From Ascarosepion bandense (lineage: Eukaryota > Mollusca > Cephalopoda > Sepiida > Sepiidae), in contig JBBBDQ010001155.1 in assembly GCA_037127315.1 (NCBI GenBank), positions 1,962,501 through 2,026,500 on the forward strand: a stretch of 64,000 nucleotides of DNA, written 5' to 3'. Below the pieces are notes generated by a model, which saw only the letters and a program-made list of their open reading frames with translations, searched no databases and was not told the origin of the DNA. Of the stretch, positions 46,673 through 56,867 are shown in pieces (positions within the stretch are counted from its first letter, which is position 1; each line of letters begins with the position of its first letter). The translations under genes were made by a program, and so were the position numbers.

Positions 46673-46705
46673 AATTTAACATGAAATTATGTGTGTGCCT
46701 TAATT

Positions 46706-47150
46706 TGCTTATATTTGCTCAATATGTATTTATATACATATATATTTAGAGCTCTCTTAGAGAGTTATCTTACCACTGTATGTACAGAATACTCCTTTGG
46801 ATTTTTCTATACCCACACTGCATTATTAACAATGTTCAAAACATTAATTTAAAACAGTGCTCAATATAGAAATAGTGCTATGAATATATATTATAAATTA
46901 TAATTTAGAACATATTCAAATTACAATCTAATTTGCACATATTCTAAATTATAATTTAAATAAATATATATATAATTAATGCAGAAAAGTTTGTCATTTA
47001 GCTGAGCTGTGTTATTTTAGTCAGGCCAACTTGTGAAGTTTTGTGAAGGCATTATTGTTATGTTTTCACTCTTGAAAAGCAAATGACTTGGAAGAGAAAA
47101 GACATGACAATAATATCTTCATGAAACTTCAAATTCAGTTTGACTGAAAT
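46706..47150. other. Intronic sequence, nothing recognised
   Basis: AT-rich. Short reiterated TATAATTTA blocks near 46890-46970. Confidence 0.4.
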
Positions 47151-47918
47151 ACCACTGCTCAGCTAAGTGAGAAACTTCCCTACAGTAATTCTATTAACTC
47201 TTAATCTTTACCACTGCTCAGCTAAGTGAGAAACTTCCCTACAGTAATTCTATTAACTCTTAATATTTACCACTGCTCAGCTAAGTGAGAAACTTCCCTA
47301 CAGTAATTCTATTAACTCTTAATCTTTACCACTGCTCAGCTAAGTGAGAAACTTCCCTACAGTAATTCTATTAACTCTTAATATTTACCACTGCTCAGCT
47401 AAGTGAGAAACTTCCCTACAGTAATTCTATTAACTCTTAATATTTACCACTGCTCAGCTAAGTGAGAAACTTCCCTACAGTAATTCTATTAACTCTTAAT
47501 ATTTACCACTGCTCAGCTAAGTGAGAAACTTCCCTACAGTAATTCTATTAACTCTTAATCTTTACCACTGCTCAACTAAGTGAGAAACTTCCCTACAGTA
47601 ATTCTATTAACTCTTAATCTTTACCACTGCTCAGCTAAGTGAGAAACTTCCCTACAGTAATTCTATTAACTCTTAATCTTTACCACTGCTCAGCTAAGTG
47701 AGAAACTTCCCTACAGTAATTCTATTAACTCTTAATATTTACCACTGCTCAGCTAAGTGAGAAACTTCCCTACAGTAATTCTATTAACTCTTAATATTTA
47801 CCACTGCTCAGCTAAGTGAGAAACTTCCCTACAGTAATTCTATTAACTCTTAATATTTACCACTGCTCAGCTAAGTGAGAAACTTCCCTACAGTAATTCT
47901 ATTAACTCTTAATATTTA
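47150..47918. repeat. 59-bp tandem array, about 13 copies
   Basis: Unit ACCACTGCTCAGCTAAGTGA followed by GAAACTTCCCTACAGTAATT and CTATTAACTCTTAATATTT. Copies are almost identical. The main variation is ATATTT versus ATCTTT at the end, and one copy has CAACTAAG for CAGCTAAG. The upstream 47130-47150 sequence carries a partial unit, so the source was local. Very recent expansion. Confidence 0.97.
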
Positions 47919-48009
47919 CCTTTATATCAAGCACTTTATGACAAAGAAATCTGCTTGCCTAAAATGTACCAGTAAAATGCTGAAAAAAAGTAGCATTTTT
48001 AGCACTAAA

Positions 48010-48066
48010 TATAATTACAATTTAACAATATATATACACATATATATATTGTTAAATTGTAATTAT
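48010..48066. repeat. Perfect-arm hairpin with (TA)n centre
   Basis: ATAATTACAATTTAACAATA and its reverse complement enclose a TA/CA-rich centre. About 26-bp arms, directly upstream of the tRNA-like sequence. Confidence 0.85.
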
Positions 48067-48099
48067 ATAAGCATGATAAAAACCTCGTCTGATCAAGAG

Positions 48100-48194
48100 G
48101 CTATTCATGGTCGAGTGGTTAAGACAGTACCAGATCAAATGGTAGCTTCCCCTATGTAAATAGGGGTCGCAGGTTTGAATCCTGCTGGATAGCA
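48100..48194 (+). tRNA. Type II tRNA-like gene or SINE head
   Basis: Acceptor stem GCTATTC pairs with GGATAGC (7 pairs, one G-U). D stem GTC/GAC with GAGTGGTTAA loop. Anticodon stem TACCA/TGGTA around the 7-base loop GATCAAA, giving TCA at the anticodon position. Long variable arm CCCCTAT-GTAA-ATAGGGG. T arm GCAGG-TTTGAAT-CCTGC. TTTT follows 4 bases after the discriminator, a Pol III terminator. Oddities: A instead of T before the anticodon, and one extra base between D and anticodon stems. These suggest a pseudogene or SINE head rather than a working tRNA. The fold resembles tRNA-Ser/Leu, not tRNA-Sec, despite the TCA. Confidence 0.5.
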
Positions 48195-48388
48195 CACATT
48201 TTCGCAATAAAATTTATCGTAAAATAATCAGGCCGGTAGATATAAATATAAAATACTGTTTAATTAAAAACAGAATATCTACTTAAATACGAGTATCAGT
48301 AAAAATAATGTTCAAAATAATTCATTACAAATTGTCGGTTGCTTATAACCAAGTTTCGTTAAAATTCGTTAATTTCCGTAACATGTTT

Positions 48389-48399
<11 letters not shown>

Positions 48400-48434
<35 letters not shown>

Positions 48435-48773
48435 TACCACCTATAATTATTAGGCAACCCCAGTGTTTTAAAAAAATTATGTATTTCATACTATTTTTAG
48501 TATTTATTGCCAAGTGAATAATTGTAAATAAAAATACAATGGTTCTTTTGTTAATATTTAATAAATACCTATATTGCCATTTCATTAATGAAAGAATGAA
48601 GAAAATTTAGGATGATTTGGACAAGTTCATCTTTGCTTCTTTGCCTTGTAAACATTTTGCAAAGTAATAATAACAAAAGAACCATTTTATTTTTATTTGG
48701 TAATAAATACTAAAAATAGTATGAAATACATCATTTCTTTTCAAAAAATGGAATGGCCTAGTAACTATGGCCA

Positions 48774-48832
<59 letters not shown>
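48400..48832. mobile_element. MITE-like inverted-repeat element in (TA)n
   Basis: 48432-48780 has arms of about 110 bases: TTATTAGGCAACCCC..GTTTTAAAAAAATT and TATTTCATACTATTTTTAGT on the left are mirrored by ACTAAAAATAGTATGAAATA on the right, enclosing GAACCATT/AATGGTTC. (TA)n runs flank both sides (48400-48432, 48780-48832), as if inserted at TA. Tc1/mariner-type MITE by inference. Confidence 0.75.
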
Positions 48833-48834
<2 letters not shown>

Positions 48835-49223
48835 TATTTTAAAGATTTATTACATCGATTTTTCTGTAGCATTTTTTATCTTTTATAATAATAAAAATAT
48901 TTATTCAAATTCCCAGTATTTTTTGTGGGGGTGATTGTAGGGTTAGATCTTATGTGTGCTTACAGTTTATTTTTGTGTATGATATAATTATTCTGAAGTA
49001 GTATATTTAATCTTGATTTTGAAAATATGAATTTTGATTCTTTTTCAAGTCTGTGAGCCATTTATTTAATTTTGATTTTTCTAGTACGGAATATTTTTCT
49101 ATTTAAGTAAGGTTATTGTGTTAAGTAAGGTTATTGGTGTAGGCTTTAGTGATAGGCCTTCCTTTAAGGATTTATTGGATCAATTTTTTCTATAGCATTT
49201 TTTTATCTTTTATAATGAGGATA
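48833..49223. other. Intronic sequence, nothing certain
   Basis: Two diverged copies of TAGCATTTTTTATCTTTTATAA (about 48865 and 49190) form a direct repeat about 325 bases apart. Confidence 0.5.
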
Positions 49224-49463
49224 TCAATCGAACTCTTTGTATTTCTTAGCATGATTGCTAATGTGTCTCTGATTTAAGAGCTTGTTACTATTTATATATT
49301 TAAGGATCTCTATTTTTTCTTGAAGGCAAAGAAAGCGTGGTTCTTTTATAGATTTTGCTGTTCTTGCTTTTTTAAGAATTTTCCATTTGACCTTAGGTGT
49401 TTTATTTTCGTTTTTAATAACAAAGAAAAACAAAGAAAAACAAAACATGACATCTCTCTCCAA
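49224..49463 (-). pseudogene. Possible pogo/Tigger-type transposase N-terminus
   Basis: The minus-strand ORF contains LCLQEKIEILKYINSNKLLN followed by QRHISN. This recalls the first helix-turn-helix of pogo/Tigger/CENP-B-like transposases (L-S-L-x-E-K-x-E-I-L-K ... Q-R-x-I). It stops soon after and no DDE domain follows. Weak assignment. Confidence 0.35.
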
Positions 49464-49589
49464 ACACTTTTGGAAAAAAATATTCCATACCGAAAATATC
49501 TAAATTGGAAAGAAAGAACACCCCACCTCTATCACATCTATGAAAACAATTTACAGGAGGTGTCAGAGAATGGATAAGAGAAGGATGAG

Positions 49590-49975
49590 AACACAGATGT
49601 GAAGAGAGTTGTATGAGAGTACAGTGACAAAGAGGATGATCATGATACAAGCGTTGTCAGGGAAAGGATGTGAGTCAAGGAGATGAGAGATGACAATTGC
49701 CATTACATCTAAATTCTTGGAAATTGTAGCTGTCAGGGAAGCAAGTATACAAAAGGGAATTCCAAGATGGGAAGTGTGAGAAAAGAAGATGATTTTTTTT
49801 TTTTAATCATATCACCCCGAGCAAGGTGGTAATGCCACTGATGCGCAGGGGTCTATGTAAGAGAGAAAAGATTGGAAAAGAGAAAGCCGGAAACCACATC
49901 CTAAACAGGGAACAAGGGATGAGCCTCTACACCTGTTCAATAGACATGGGTGGAGTGTGAACCGAACGATAGTTT
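49590..49975 (-). mobile_element. Two abutting LINE 3' fragments
   Basis: 49795-49975 is a LINE 3' UTR ending in poly(A) (T-run at about 49793-49806, with ACCCCGAGCAAGG). 49590-49792 is a second piece from the C-terminal coding end (CATTACATCTAAATTCTTGG), as at 32265-32410. Confidence 0.7.
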
Positions 49976-50353
49976 AGTGACATGAACTTCAAATTCTCCT
50001 GAGAAATTTCTGTATAAAACAAAATGATAACTAAATCATGCTTTCCTACAATGTCTAAAAACTGCCTGACAAGAAGTTGGTTTCCCTAATATAAAAGAGA
50101 AATGCATTCAAATGCCACAAGAGGTTACATCTTTTTATTAAAACCTTCAAATAGCCAGGCTGTTAGACATTGAATTTCCCTGTTTTTGCTTTAATTTCAG
50201 GTGAAAATAAAGACAAAAACATTATATATCGTAACAAATCCATGGAAAAGATTTAGTAAATAATCCTAAATGGATCCTAGTCATATTAGACTAAATATTA
50301 AAATATATCCAACAGAGAGCTTGATGTAAATTTAAATTTGGAGAGCAAATATT

Positions 50354-50485
50354 TATTCCACATATAAATTCAAATATCACATTTGGAGCATAGCCATTTC
50401 AACAGATTATCAAACCTATCTCTTCAACTTCATTATTATAATTGAATTGGCTATCCTTCAAATAAAATATTTGAATTTATATGCA

Positions 50486-50490
<5 letters not shown>
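50354..50490. mobile_element. Small MITE with 24-bp terminal inverted repeats
   Basis: TATTCCACATATAAATTCAA starts the element and its complement, with two changes, ends it at a (TA)n tract. No coding. Confidence 0.7.
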
Positions 50491-50552
<62 letters not shown>

Positions 50553-50662
50553 TATATAATTTATATATATACATTTTATATAAGATATGTATATAATATA
50601 TATATATAAGATCTATATATATATTATGCATATATAAGATATATATATATATATGTTTGTGT
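50490..50662. repeat. (TA)n microsatellite complex
   Basis: Long TA runs with interspersed GATATATA and TTATATA variants. Confidence 0.95.
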
Positions 50663-50699
50663 GCATGTGTAGTTGCATCAATGTAAACATTGACTTAAT

Positions 50700-50995
50700 T
50701 TTTGTCTTTATTTCTTAGATAAGGTATTTTTACTTATATACACTATTTACACTGTGTGGATTTTTGTCCTCATCTTTATTGTCATATTCACAATGTTTCA
50801 GCTATTGTATGCTCCTGCCTTCTTCAGGATCTGTCTATATTTCTGAGATGAAGTATTGTAGTTATTTACATAATTTACATTGTTCAGACTGTTGTCCTCA
50901 TCTTTGTTGCAATATTCATGACATTTTGGTTGTACACTCTGACCTTCTTCAGGTGATTGGAATTTTGAATTAAACTGTTTATTTCACCCTCAAGG
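50700..50995 (-). mobile_element. SINE body with internal duplication
   Basis: Two diverged units of about 120 bp (each with TTTACA...GTCCTCATCTTT and CCTTCTTCAGG) match 54310-54430. That copy has a tRNA-like head, so this is probably the same SINE family with its head lost. Confidence 0.55.
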
Positions 50996-51297
50996 ACACA
51001 TTCAGTTAAGTGCCATATGTGATACACGCTTGGGTGATCATGTCTCAGAAGAGACACAACTGACTGGGTAGAAGATTATCCCGCAGTAGGTTGCCATTGC
51101 TTTCTGCTTTAGACTGGTTGCCAGCCAAGGCTAAAGAACCCAATCTGTCCTGTTATTTAACCCATAACTGGAAGGAAATGACAGATTAATACCTTTTCCA
51201 ATGGTATTTGTGCGTATGTGAATGCAAGGAATTCAACTAGAACTCGACTCCCCGATTTATCATTTCGAGTCGATATCCACTGCACCACAATGCACAC
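50996..51297 (-). mobile_element. tRNA-headed SINE, best-preserved copy
   Basis: Minus strand: linker GTGTGCATTGTGGTGCAGTG (A box within GTGGTGCAGTGGA), then GGAGTCGAGTTCTAGTTGAA (B-box region). The body has ACCATTGGAAAAGGTATTAA, CAGTTATGGGTTAAATAACA, GGCAACCTACTGCGGGATAA and CACTTAACTGAATGTGTCC. It is about 300 bp. The linker before the head matches that between 5S and tRNA parts in the composite SINEs. Confidence 0.8.
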
Positions 51298-51425
51298 CCC
51301 AAGGACACATTGCATGATGATAAAGGCTTTTGTTGGTTCAAGTGACTTGACCCAAAGAGTTGTGAGTTCAATACCTGGCTACAGCAGAAGTGAATAAATA
51401 TTTAGAGTTAAGTTAAAGAGAGATA
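51298..51425 (+). mobile_element. tRNA-like SINE head, second family
   Basis: AGGACACATTGCATGATGAT, GGCTTTTGTTGG, GACTTGACCCAAAGAG and TGTGAGTTCAATACC match the reverse complement of 54480-54580. GAGTTCAAT is B-box like. Confidence 0.6.
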
Positions 51426-53356
51426 ACTTATATTGAGATATCTGGAAGTTGCATGACTCATGGAACTAGAACTATCTACCTTGGTGAATGAAATAAAGGT
51501 TTCCATTCAAAATTCATCTTATCAGATATTTTTTGCTATTATTGGATAGTTTTGGATGGCAATTCTTAAAATATGTAGCATTTCTTTTCTTTTTTAAGTC
51601 ATGATACTTTCTCAAATGCAACACTGAACTGAAAATCATTTCATAAGTAGTTATTATGCAAACTTTTCTATCCCATATGGAAGTGGAAATACTAAGGACT
51701 GAAGAGTTTAGAATTTTAAAAAAATTACTAGTTTAATCATGCCATGATTAAGTACTATGATATGTTAGAATGGTTTACAGGCTCCTACGTCCCAGAAAGC
51801 TCCACTGGCAGGTGTTTCTCTCCTGACAGCTCCAACCTATTAATGCAGGTAAGAATCAAACAAAACTTCAGTTTCTTTGAAAAACAAACCTCATTGACAA
51901 AAATCTGGAGTTCATCGATAGGCATGTTGTTGGGATTTTCCTACTTGCATGTGTGTTTGTGTTTGGCAGTGTGAATAAAGTTAACAAAAATCCAAAGCTT
52001 GAAAATAACTGTTCAACAGCTTTTATTTCTGGTTGAAAAAGAGTGCAAAATACTATTTGAGAGGGTAGAGGGGATTTCAAGTCCATAAAATTCTTGAGTA
52101 TTGTAGTTGCTTTTGTTGAGAGAGATTTCTACACTGGTTTCATGTGTGGAATAAGAAATCCGAGTGTGAAACTGCTAGAACAGACTTCATCTTTTGTAGC
52201 AAGGGTTGTGTATAGTTTTTCTTTTGGTTAGTATTGCAAAGGGAGATTTCTCTGCCAGTTTCCATGGGAGAAACAAGGAATATGATGTCAAGCTGGCAAG
52301 AAAGAGCAGACTTTGGACGTAGAGGAAATGAGATTTGTCTTTAAGATAGTAGCAGCTGAAAAGGAAGGTGGAAAAAGAGGCTGAATAAAGCTTGATCTGT
52401 GTTTTTATGACCTCAGGGACAATATTTATCTACCTCATCCACAGAGGTGGAATGTGGCACAAGGCCTGTTTAACCTGGGGTATCCAGGCCCTTAACCCCA
52501 GGCAAAAATTTATTGTCTAATATTCTCCAGACAAGACTCTACCCTTTGACGGAGTCTCAACTGGGTTATTACTCTCCTCCCAAAGGCAGAGTGTCTGACA
52601 AAGTATATTCTGTGCAAGGCAAAATACCCAGAATACCAGGACACAATTTATGACCTCAGGGACACTGGTTGTGCTCAGCTGATTATTTCTACTGCTGCTG
52701 CTGCTGAATTGGGCAAAGCAAGGAAGCCCCTACATCCCACCATAGCCAACAAGTGAGATATTTTCTATAATGTATGACTTATGCCATGGACAGCTCTATT
52801 GATAGGAATTTATCTCCTAGGAGGACTAAGCTAGCCAGATTGGTCAATGAGCAGAAACCAGGTAAAAGCTTAATCACCTAGAGGGGAGACCAATTTGAGT
52901 TAACAAAAGAATGTGGTTGATAGTAGAAATTGCTACCATTAGTTCTGAATTGTATTTATAATGGATGTCTGGAAACAACTGATAAAAGGCATGACTAGAA
53001 AATTTAATTCTTCATACAACATCACTTATCATGCGGGTCAGTAAGGAGCTTGTTTCTTTGACAAAGGAAATTGATAGAAACTATTAACGGTGTTTGAGTT
53101 TGCTCAAAATAAAGAGTTTTATATCAGCTGACTTGCGAGTGTTGTTTAACAGAGACATCATTTATACAAAAATCAAATCCATTGTAATTTCAGCTTGGAA
53201 AAATTGTTTGTTTCCTGTTTCTAGCATTATCCATTTTCACATGGAAAAATAAAGACATTATCATTCATTTTGATAAATACAAATTTTATTTTGATTTTTT
53301 CTTGTATTCTTTGGATTTTAATCTTCCTTAATTATTCTGTTTTTTTTTTTTTTCAG
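51426..53356. other. Intronic sequence before exon 6
   Basis: A more complex, less AT-rich segment at about 52390-52900 has a direct repeat TTATGACCTCAGGGACA at about 52406 and 52649 and could be an old retroelement. It contains no recognised protein. The rest shows nothing. Confidence 0.4.
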
Positions 53357-53415
53357 ATGGTGGCAGTCTCCAGCTGTAGTGAATGCATTTTATGATCCTA
53401 ACACAAACAACATGG
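53357..53415 (+). CDS. M13 metallopeptidase exon (window exon 6, NAFY motif)
   Basis: A 59-base exon behind a polypyrimidine tract of about 20 bases ending TTTTCAG, with donor gtaatt. It contributes the last base of a Lys codon, then WWQSPAVVNAFYDPNTNNM, and the first base of the next codon. The VNAFY motif is the M13 element whose Asn and Ala hydrogen-bond the substrate backbone, so the catalytic domain begins here. The phase-1 exit starting a codon with G fits the V of the expected F-P-A-G-I-L block, but no such block is seen between 53416 and 64000, making the next intron longer than 10.5 kb. Confidence 0.93.
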
Positions 53416-53504
53416 GTAATTTTTTTTTGTTTTGATTCTTTTCATCTCCATTGTTGAGGATCATTCATAGACAATCATAATGTTTTGAACTCAGAGTTTT
53501 CCTT

Positions 53505-53695
53505 CTAGTAAACTGATCACCAACCATGGCTAGAGAGCCCAGTCTTTCCTGCTAATTAACCCATAGTTAAGAGGAGAAGAGATAAAGTCATACCTTTTCC
53601 AAGGGTATTTGTGCTCAAATGAATGTAATGAATTCAACTAGAATTTGAATTTCTTATTACAAGTCATTGTCCAATACACCACATTTACTTCCTTG
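53505..53695 (-). mobile_element. tRNA-headed SINE, truncated
   Basis: Minus strand: ATGTGGTGTATTGGAC head, TCTAGTTGAATTCATTACAT, then ACCCTTGGAAAAGGTATGAC and TTAACTATGGGTTAATTAGC. Same family as 50996-51297, with the 3' part lost. Confidence 0.72.
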
Positions 53696-54305
53696 TCAGT
53701 GGTTCTTGTTAAAAAAAATTGGGATATCAATGGGTTCTGAATCTTCAGCTGTAGTGGGTACATTAATTTTTTCTTGTTCCAACCTCTCACTGTAACATCT
53801 TTTCTCTTGTATTTTTTCATTTTATGTCACATGAAAATCAAGATGTTGTTCAAATTCTAAGCAGAACAAATTCACTTGTAACAATCTGCATTTTTTGATC
53901 TGTTACCAAATTCAAAGAAGACAGAAAGAGCTTCAAGCATCTGTAGATGTTAGCTCATTTCTATAAAATGTTGTTGGCTTAATGATAGGGGAAATGTTAT
54001 TGACATTCAATGGTAAGAAATACTTGCTCTTGAATTTATTATAACAAGAAATGTTTTGAGGGAAAATGCTTTGCTTTCTGTAGAAATGAAAATGACTTGT
54101 ATTGTGTCTTGCAAAATATGCTAATCCAAAAGCTATAGTTTAAGCATAACTTGATCTTATGGCTCAGATATTTCGCAAGATGAATTTGTGGTTCATGGAA
54201 AATTTTCCATTAGATAAAATGAGCATGAACAAGAGAACATCTTTTTAAAGAATAAAAAAATGATGCTTGACATTATTGCTGAAAATTATTAGTTAAAAGA
54301 ATAGA
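53696..54305. other. Intronic sequence, nothing recognised
   Basis: AT-rich, no repeat partner noticed. Confidence 0.4.
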
Positions 54306-54585
54306 TTGAAGTATCCAGATTTGTCTGCATTTCTGGGATAAGGTATTGTAATTATTTACATTATTTACATATTTACAGTGTTTTGGCAACAACCTTCTTC
54401 AGATGACTGGAATTTTGAACTGAACCCTTTATTGCATTCACTGAATTCTTCTTGTTCCATGTCTCATGTTATCTCTAAGTTTTTTGTTCACCACTGCTGT
54501 ATTAAACTCACATCTCTTTGGGTCAAGTCATTGGCTCCAACCAATGCTTTTATCCATTGAGCTATGTATCCTTGAGGACATCAGT
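54306..54585 (-). mobile_element. tRNA-like SINE, second family
   Basis: Minus strand head: GATACATAGCTCAATGGATA (A-box like TAGCTCAATGG) and GATGTGAGTTTAAT (B-box like). The body shares AATTCCAGTCATCTGAAGAA with 50700-50995. Confidence 0.68.
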
Positions 54586-54720
54586 CTATGAATTTTTTTT
54601 AACTTAAAACCCTAATGTCTCAATAACATCTTTTACATGAGCTCATATTAAAATATTGATGTTTGTAGTTGATTTTTTCTAGCATTCAGTATTATCGGTT
54701 CCCATATTGCATTTATTTGG

Positions 54721-55356
54721 GTAAATGTTCGTTTTAATTCCCTTCGCTTTCCCCCCACCCTTCAAATTTATCCAAAATAGCATTATTTCTGTGCAAATGT
54801 ATATGCTGAACTCAAATCAACAATTAGTTATTGAAGAAATTTACCTTTTTTGCTTTGAAAGTCCATAAAAAAAACGAACTATATCTCGCACTTTTTCTCT
54901 CCCGTAACTCTCACGAAGTCATGTAATTAACTGCAGAATGACGTTCTACGTAAGTAGAAATTTTGGTCGATTTTCTTCTTTTACTGATACTTCCGGCGAT
55001 GTTCTTCCGCTAATGAAAGTAATAAGTGTAGAAATACAACAGCGCATTGCTTTCATTCCCGGAAGTACATCGCCGGAAGTATCAGTAAATGAAGAAAAAT
55101 CCCCCAAAATTCTGCAAAAATTTGTTTACATGCACAGTATGTCATTCTGCAGTTAATTACATGACTTCGTGAGAGTTACGGGAGAGAAAAAGTGCAAGAT
55201 ATAGTTTTTTTTTTTATGGATATTTAGATAAAAAAAGTTAAGTTTCTTCAATAACTAACACTTGATTTGAGTTCAGCATATACATTTGCACAGAGATAAT
55301 GCTATTTTGAATAAATTTGAAAGGGAAAAGTGAAGGGAATTAAAACGAATATTTAC
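54721..55356. mobile_element. 636-bp foldback element, about 300-bp arms
   Basis: Starts GTAAATGTTCGTTTTAATTC and ends with its complement. Arms match through AAATGTATATGCTGAACTCA, TTATGG/CCATAA with A/T runs, ACTCTCACGAAGTCATGTAA, GCAGAATGAC and GATACTTCCGG around a loop at about 55020-55049. Divergence is low with several indels. ORFs in it are shadows of the palindrome. No transposase. Confidence 0.88.
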
Positions 55357-56055
55357 TTTTATTTGTATGCTTGGCTAGCTTAGGTAACTCACCACATCCA
55401 GACTCACCATCTGGTTGGACTGGATGAGAACATCTTTGGTTAGTTCCACAGAGTGAACTGAGTTTTGGAAATATGATGGTGACTTTCCTATCAATGGCTC
55501 AGTTATATCCACAAGGAATTGACTCAGAGGGTGGCACATGGACCTTTGACAGTCAATAATTGGCCTGAGCAGAATAGTGTCATTGTGAATTTTAGGGAGA
55601 CCATTAGAAAAGAACTGCTGAATTTGTTGGTGAGGGCCTCAGACTCAACACAGAGGACTACAGCATGTCTTGAAGTGATAGTGCTTCCCTGTGTCAAAAG
55701 GATGGCTGAAGAAAACCTTGTATCTAGCAACAGGACTCTGTGCCAAGCCAGACAAACAGGAAAACCTAAACATGCCAGTCATGCATCTGGTCACTTAACT
55801 CCCTAGACAGCAACCCTTTTGATTATTTTGTGTAGGACACAGTTGAGCAAAAGACCAACAAAACTCCTTCTAACACCAAAGACAAACTGAAGGTAAGGAT
55901 TATGGCAATATTCATCAACTTAAACAAGGAAACTATCCAGAACAGTAGCAGCAGATTTTCGAGATTTCCAAAGTAATCTGTTGTCCATGGTTGAAGCAAA
56001 TGGTGATTTTATTGAATAAATTTATTCTTCAGTATTTCAAGATAATTTTGTGTAA
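55357..56055. other. Unclassified, higher-complexity sequence
   Basis: Composition is less AT-rich than the surroundings and a 95-codon ORF (55519-55806) crosses it, with KRMAEENLVSSNRTLCQARQ near its end. I do not recognise a family. Likely an old transposon. Confidence 0.35.
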
Positions 56056-56150
56056 TTTTGGTAAATATATCTGTTAAAATGAGATGTTAGAGTTATTTTC
56101 ATTTCCCCACCCCAGTAATTTAGACGACAATTTATCCATCGCACCAATCA

Positions 56151-56226
<76 letters not shown>

Positions 56227-56313
56227 TAAATATATCTGTTAAAATGAGATGTTAGAGTTATTTTCATTTCTCCACCCAAGTAATTTAGACGACAATTTAT
56301 CCATCGCACCAAT

Positions 56314-56398
<85 letters not shown>
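56056..56398. repeat. Recent duplication of about 90 bp with (TA)n
   Basis: GTAAATATATCTGTTAAAAT, GAGATGTTAGAGTTATTTTC, and TTTAGACGACAATTTATCCA up to CGCACCAATCA occur twice (56063-56150, 56225-56316) with three differences, each followed by a (TA)n run. The second run, about 56319-56396, is nearly 80 bases. Confidence 0.92.
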
Positions 56399-56403
<5 letters not shown>

Positions 56404-56815
56404 AAAATATAAAAAATAATAAAAGATGAAAATAAATCCTGACACACTGTGGGGGAAAAATTATGGGGAGTGTATGGGGAGGCACTAAATAATGATAATG
56501 TGGAGTGCGATAACAAATTCTCTCTGTTTTCAGAGAGACAGGCTACTGGTCTTAATATATATCGACTCCAATGCCTGTAAATGGAATGCAGAGTGTGAGC
56601 CAAACAAAACAGTGTCCTGGTTTACACTGAAGCCATTTATACAATTTGAATTTACACAATCTTCATTTTAAATTTATTAAAAAAGAAGAAATAAATTTTC
56701 CCAGATGACCCTGATGAGGTTTGGATAGAAACAGGTTAGTCATTCTTTCTGCGTTCTTTTTTTTTTATTTTTCATCTTACACAATGCCTGTAAGTATTAA
56801 ACTTAATTTATTTCT

Positions 56816-56866
<51 letters not shown>
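56399..56866. other. Intronic sequence ending in (TA)n
   Basis: No supported gene. A (TA)n run lies at 56820-56866, immediately before the Helitron terminus. Confidence 0.45.

Positions 56867-56867
<1 letters not shown>

Larger units (their letters stand above)
46503..46705. mobile_element. Foldback element carrying two opposed hammerhead motifs
   Basis: A near-perfect inverted repeat of about 100-base arms, from AAATTAAGGCATACACA to TGTGTGCCTTAATTT, centred at ACACGTGT (about 46606). Each arm contains the same hammerhead-like module, one on each strand. The element lies beside (TA)n and codes for nothing. The arms differ at only a few positions, so inversion-duplication was recent or is maintained. 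Confidence 0.85.
9135..53415 (+). other. M13 metallopeptidase gene, internal portion (six exons)
   Basis: Six exons on the + strand read in order as one continuous piece of an M13 family zinc endopeptidase (neprilysin/ECE type), a type II membrane ectoenzyme that trims small peptides outside the cell. Each exon has AG before it and GT after it. Phases chain correctly: 2 into exon 1, then 0, 0, 0, 0, 2, and 1 out of exon 6. Introns are 5083, 14551, 9288, 7735 and 7061 bp, and everything between exons is repeats or plain AT-rich DNA. The part encoded covers the helical late N-terminal M13 domain and the first catalytic motif. The membrane anchor, the HExxH and ExxxD zinc sites and the 3' end are not found here. 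Which paralogue it is cannot be decided from this segment. Confidence 0.9.

Noticed and set aside
48100..48194. Selenocysteine tRNA (because of TCA at the anticodon)
   Set aside because: Acceptor and T arm lengths follow Ser/Leu tRNA, not the 9-bp acceptor of eukaryotic tRNA-Sec, and T33 is missing.
56703..56733. Possible micro-exon and hammerhead-like core (CTGATGAGG...GAAAC)
   Set aside because: The reading frame contains a stop and does not match the expected F-P-A-G-I-L block. As a ribozyme it lacks pairing for stems I and II and a helix III palindrome.
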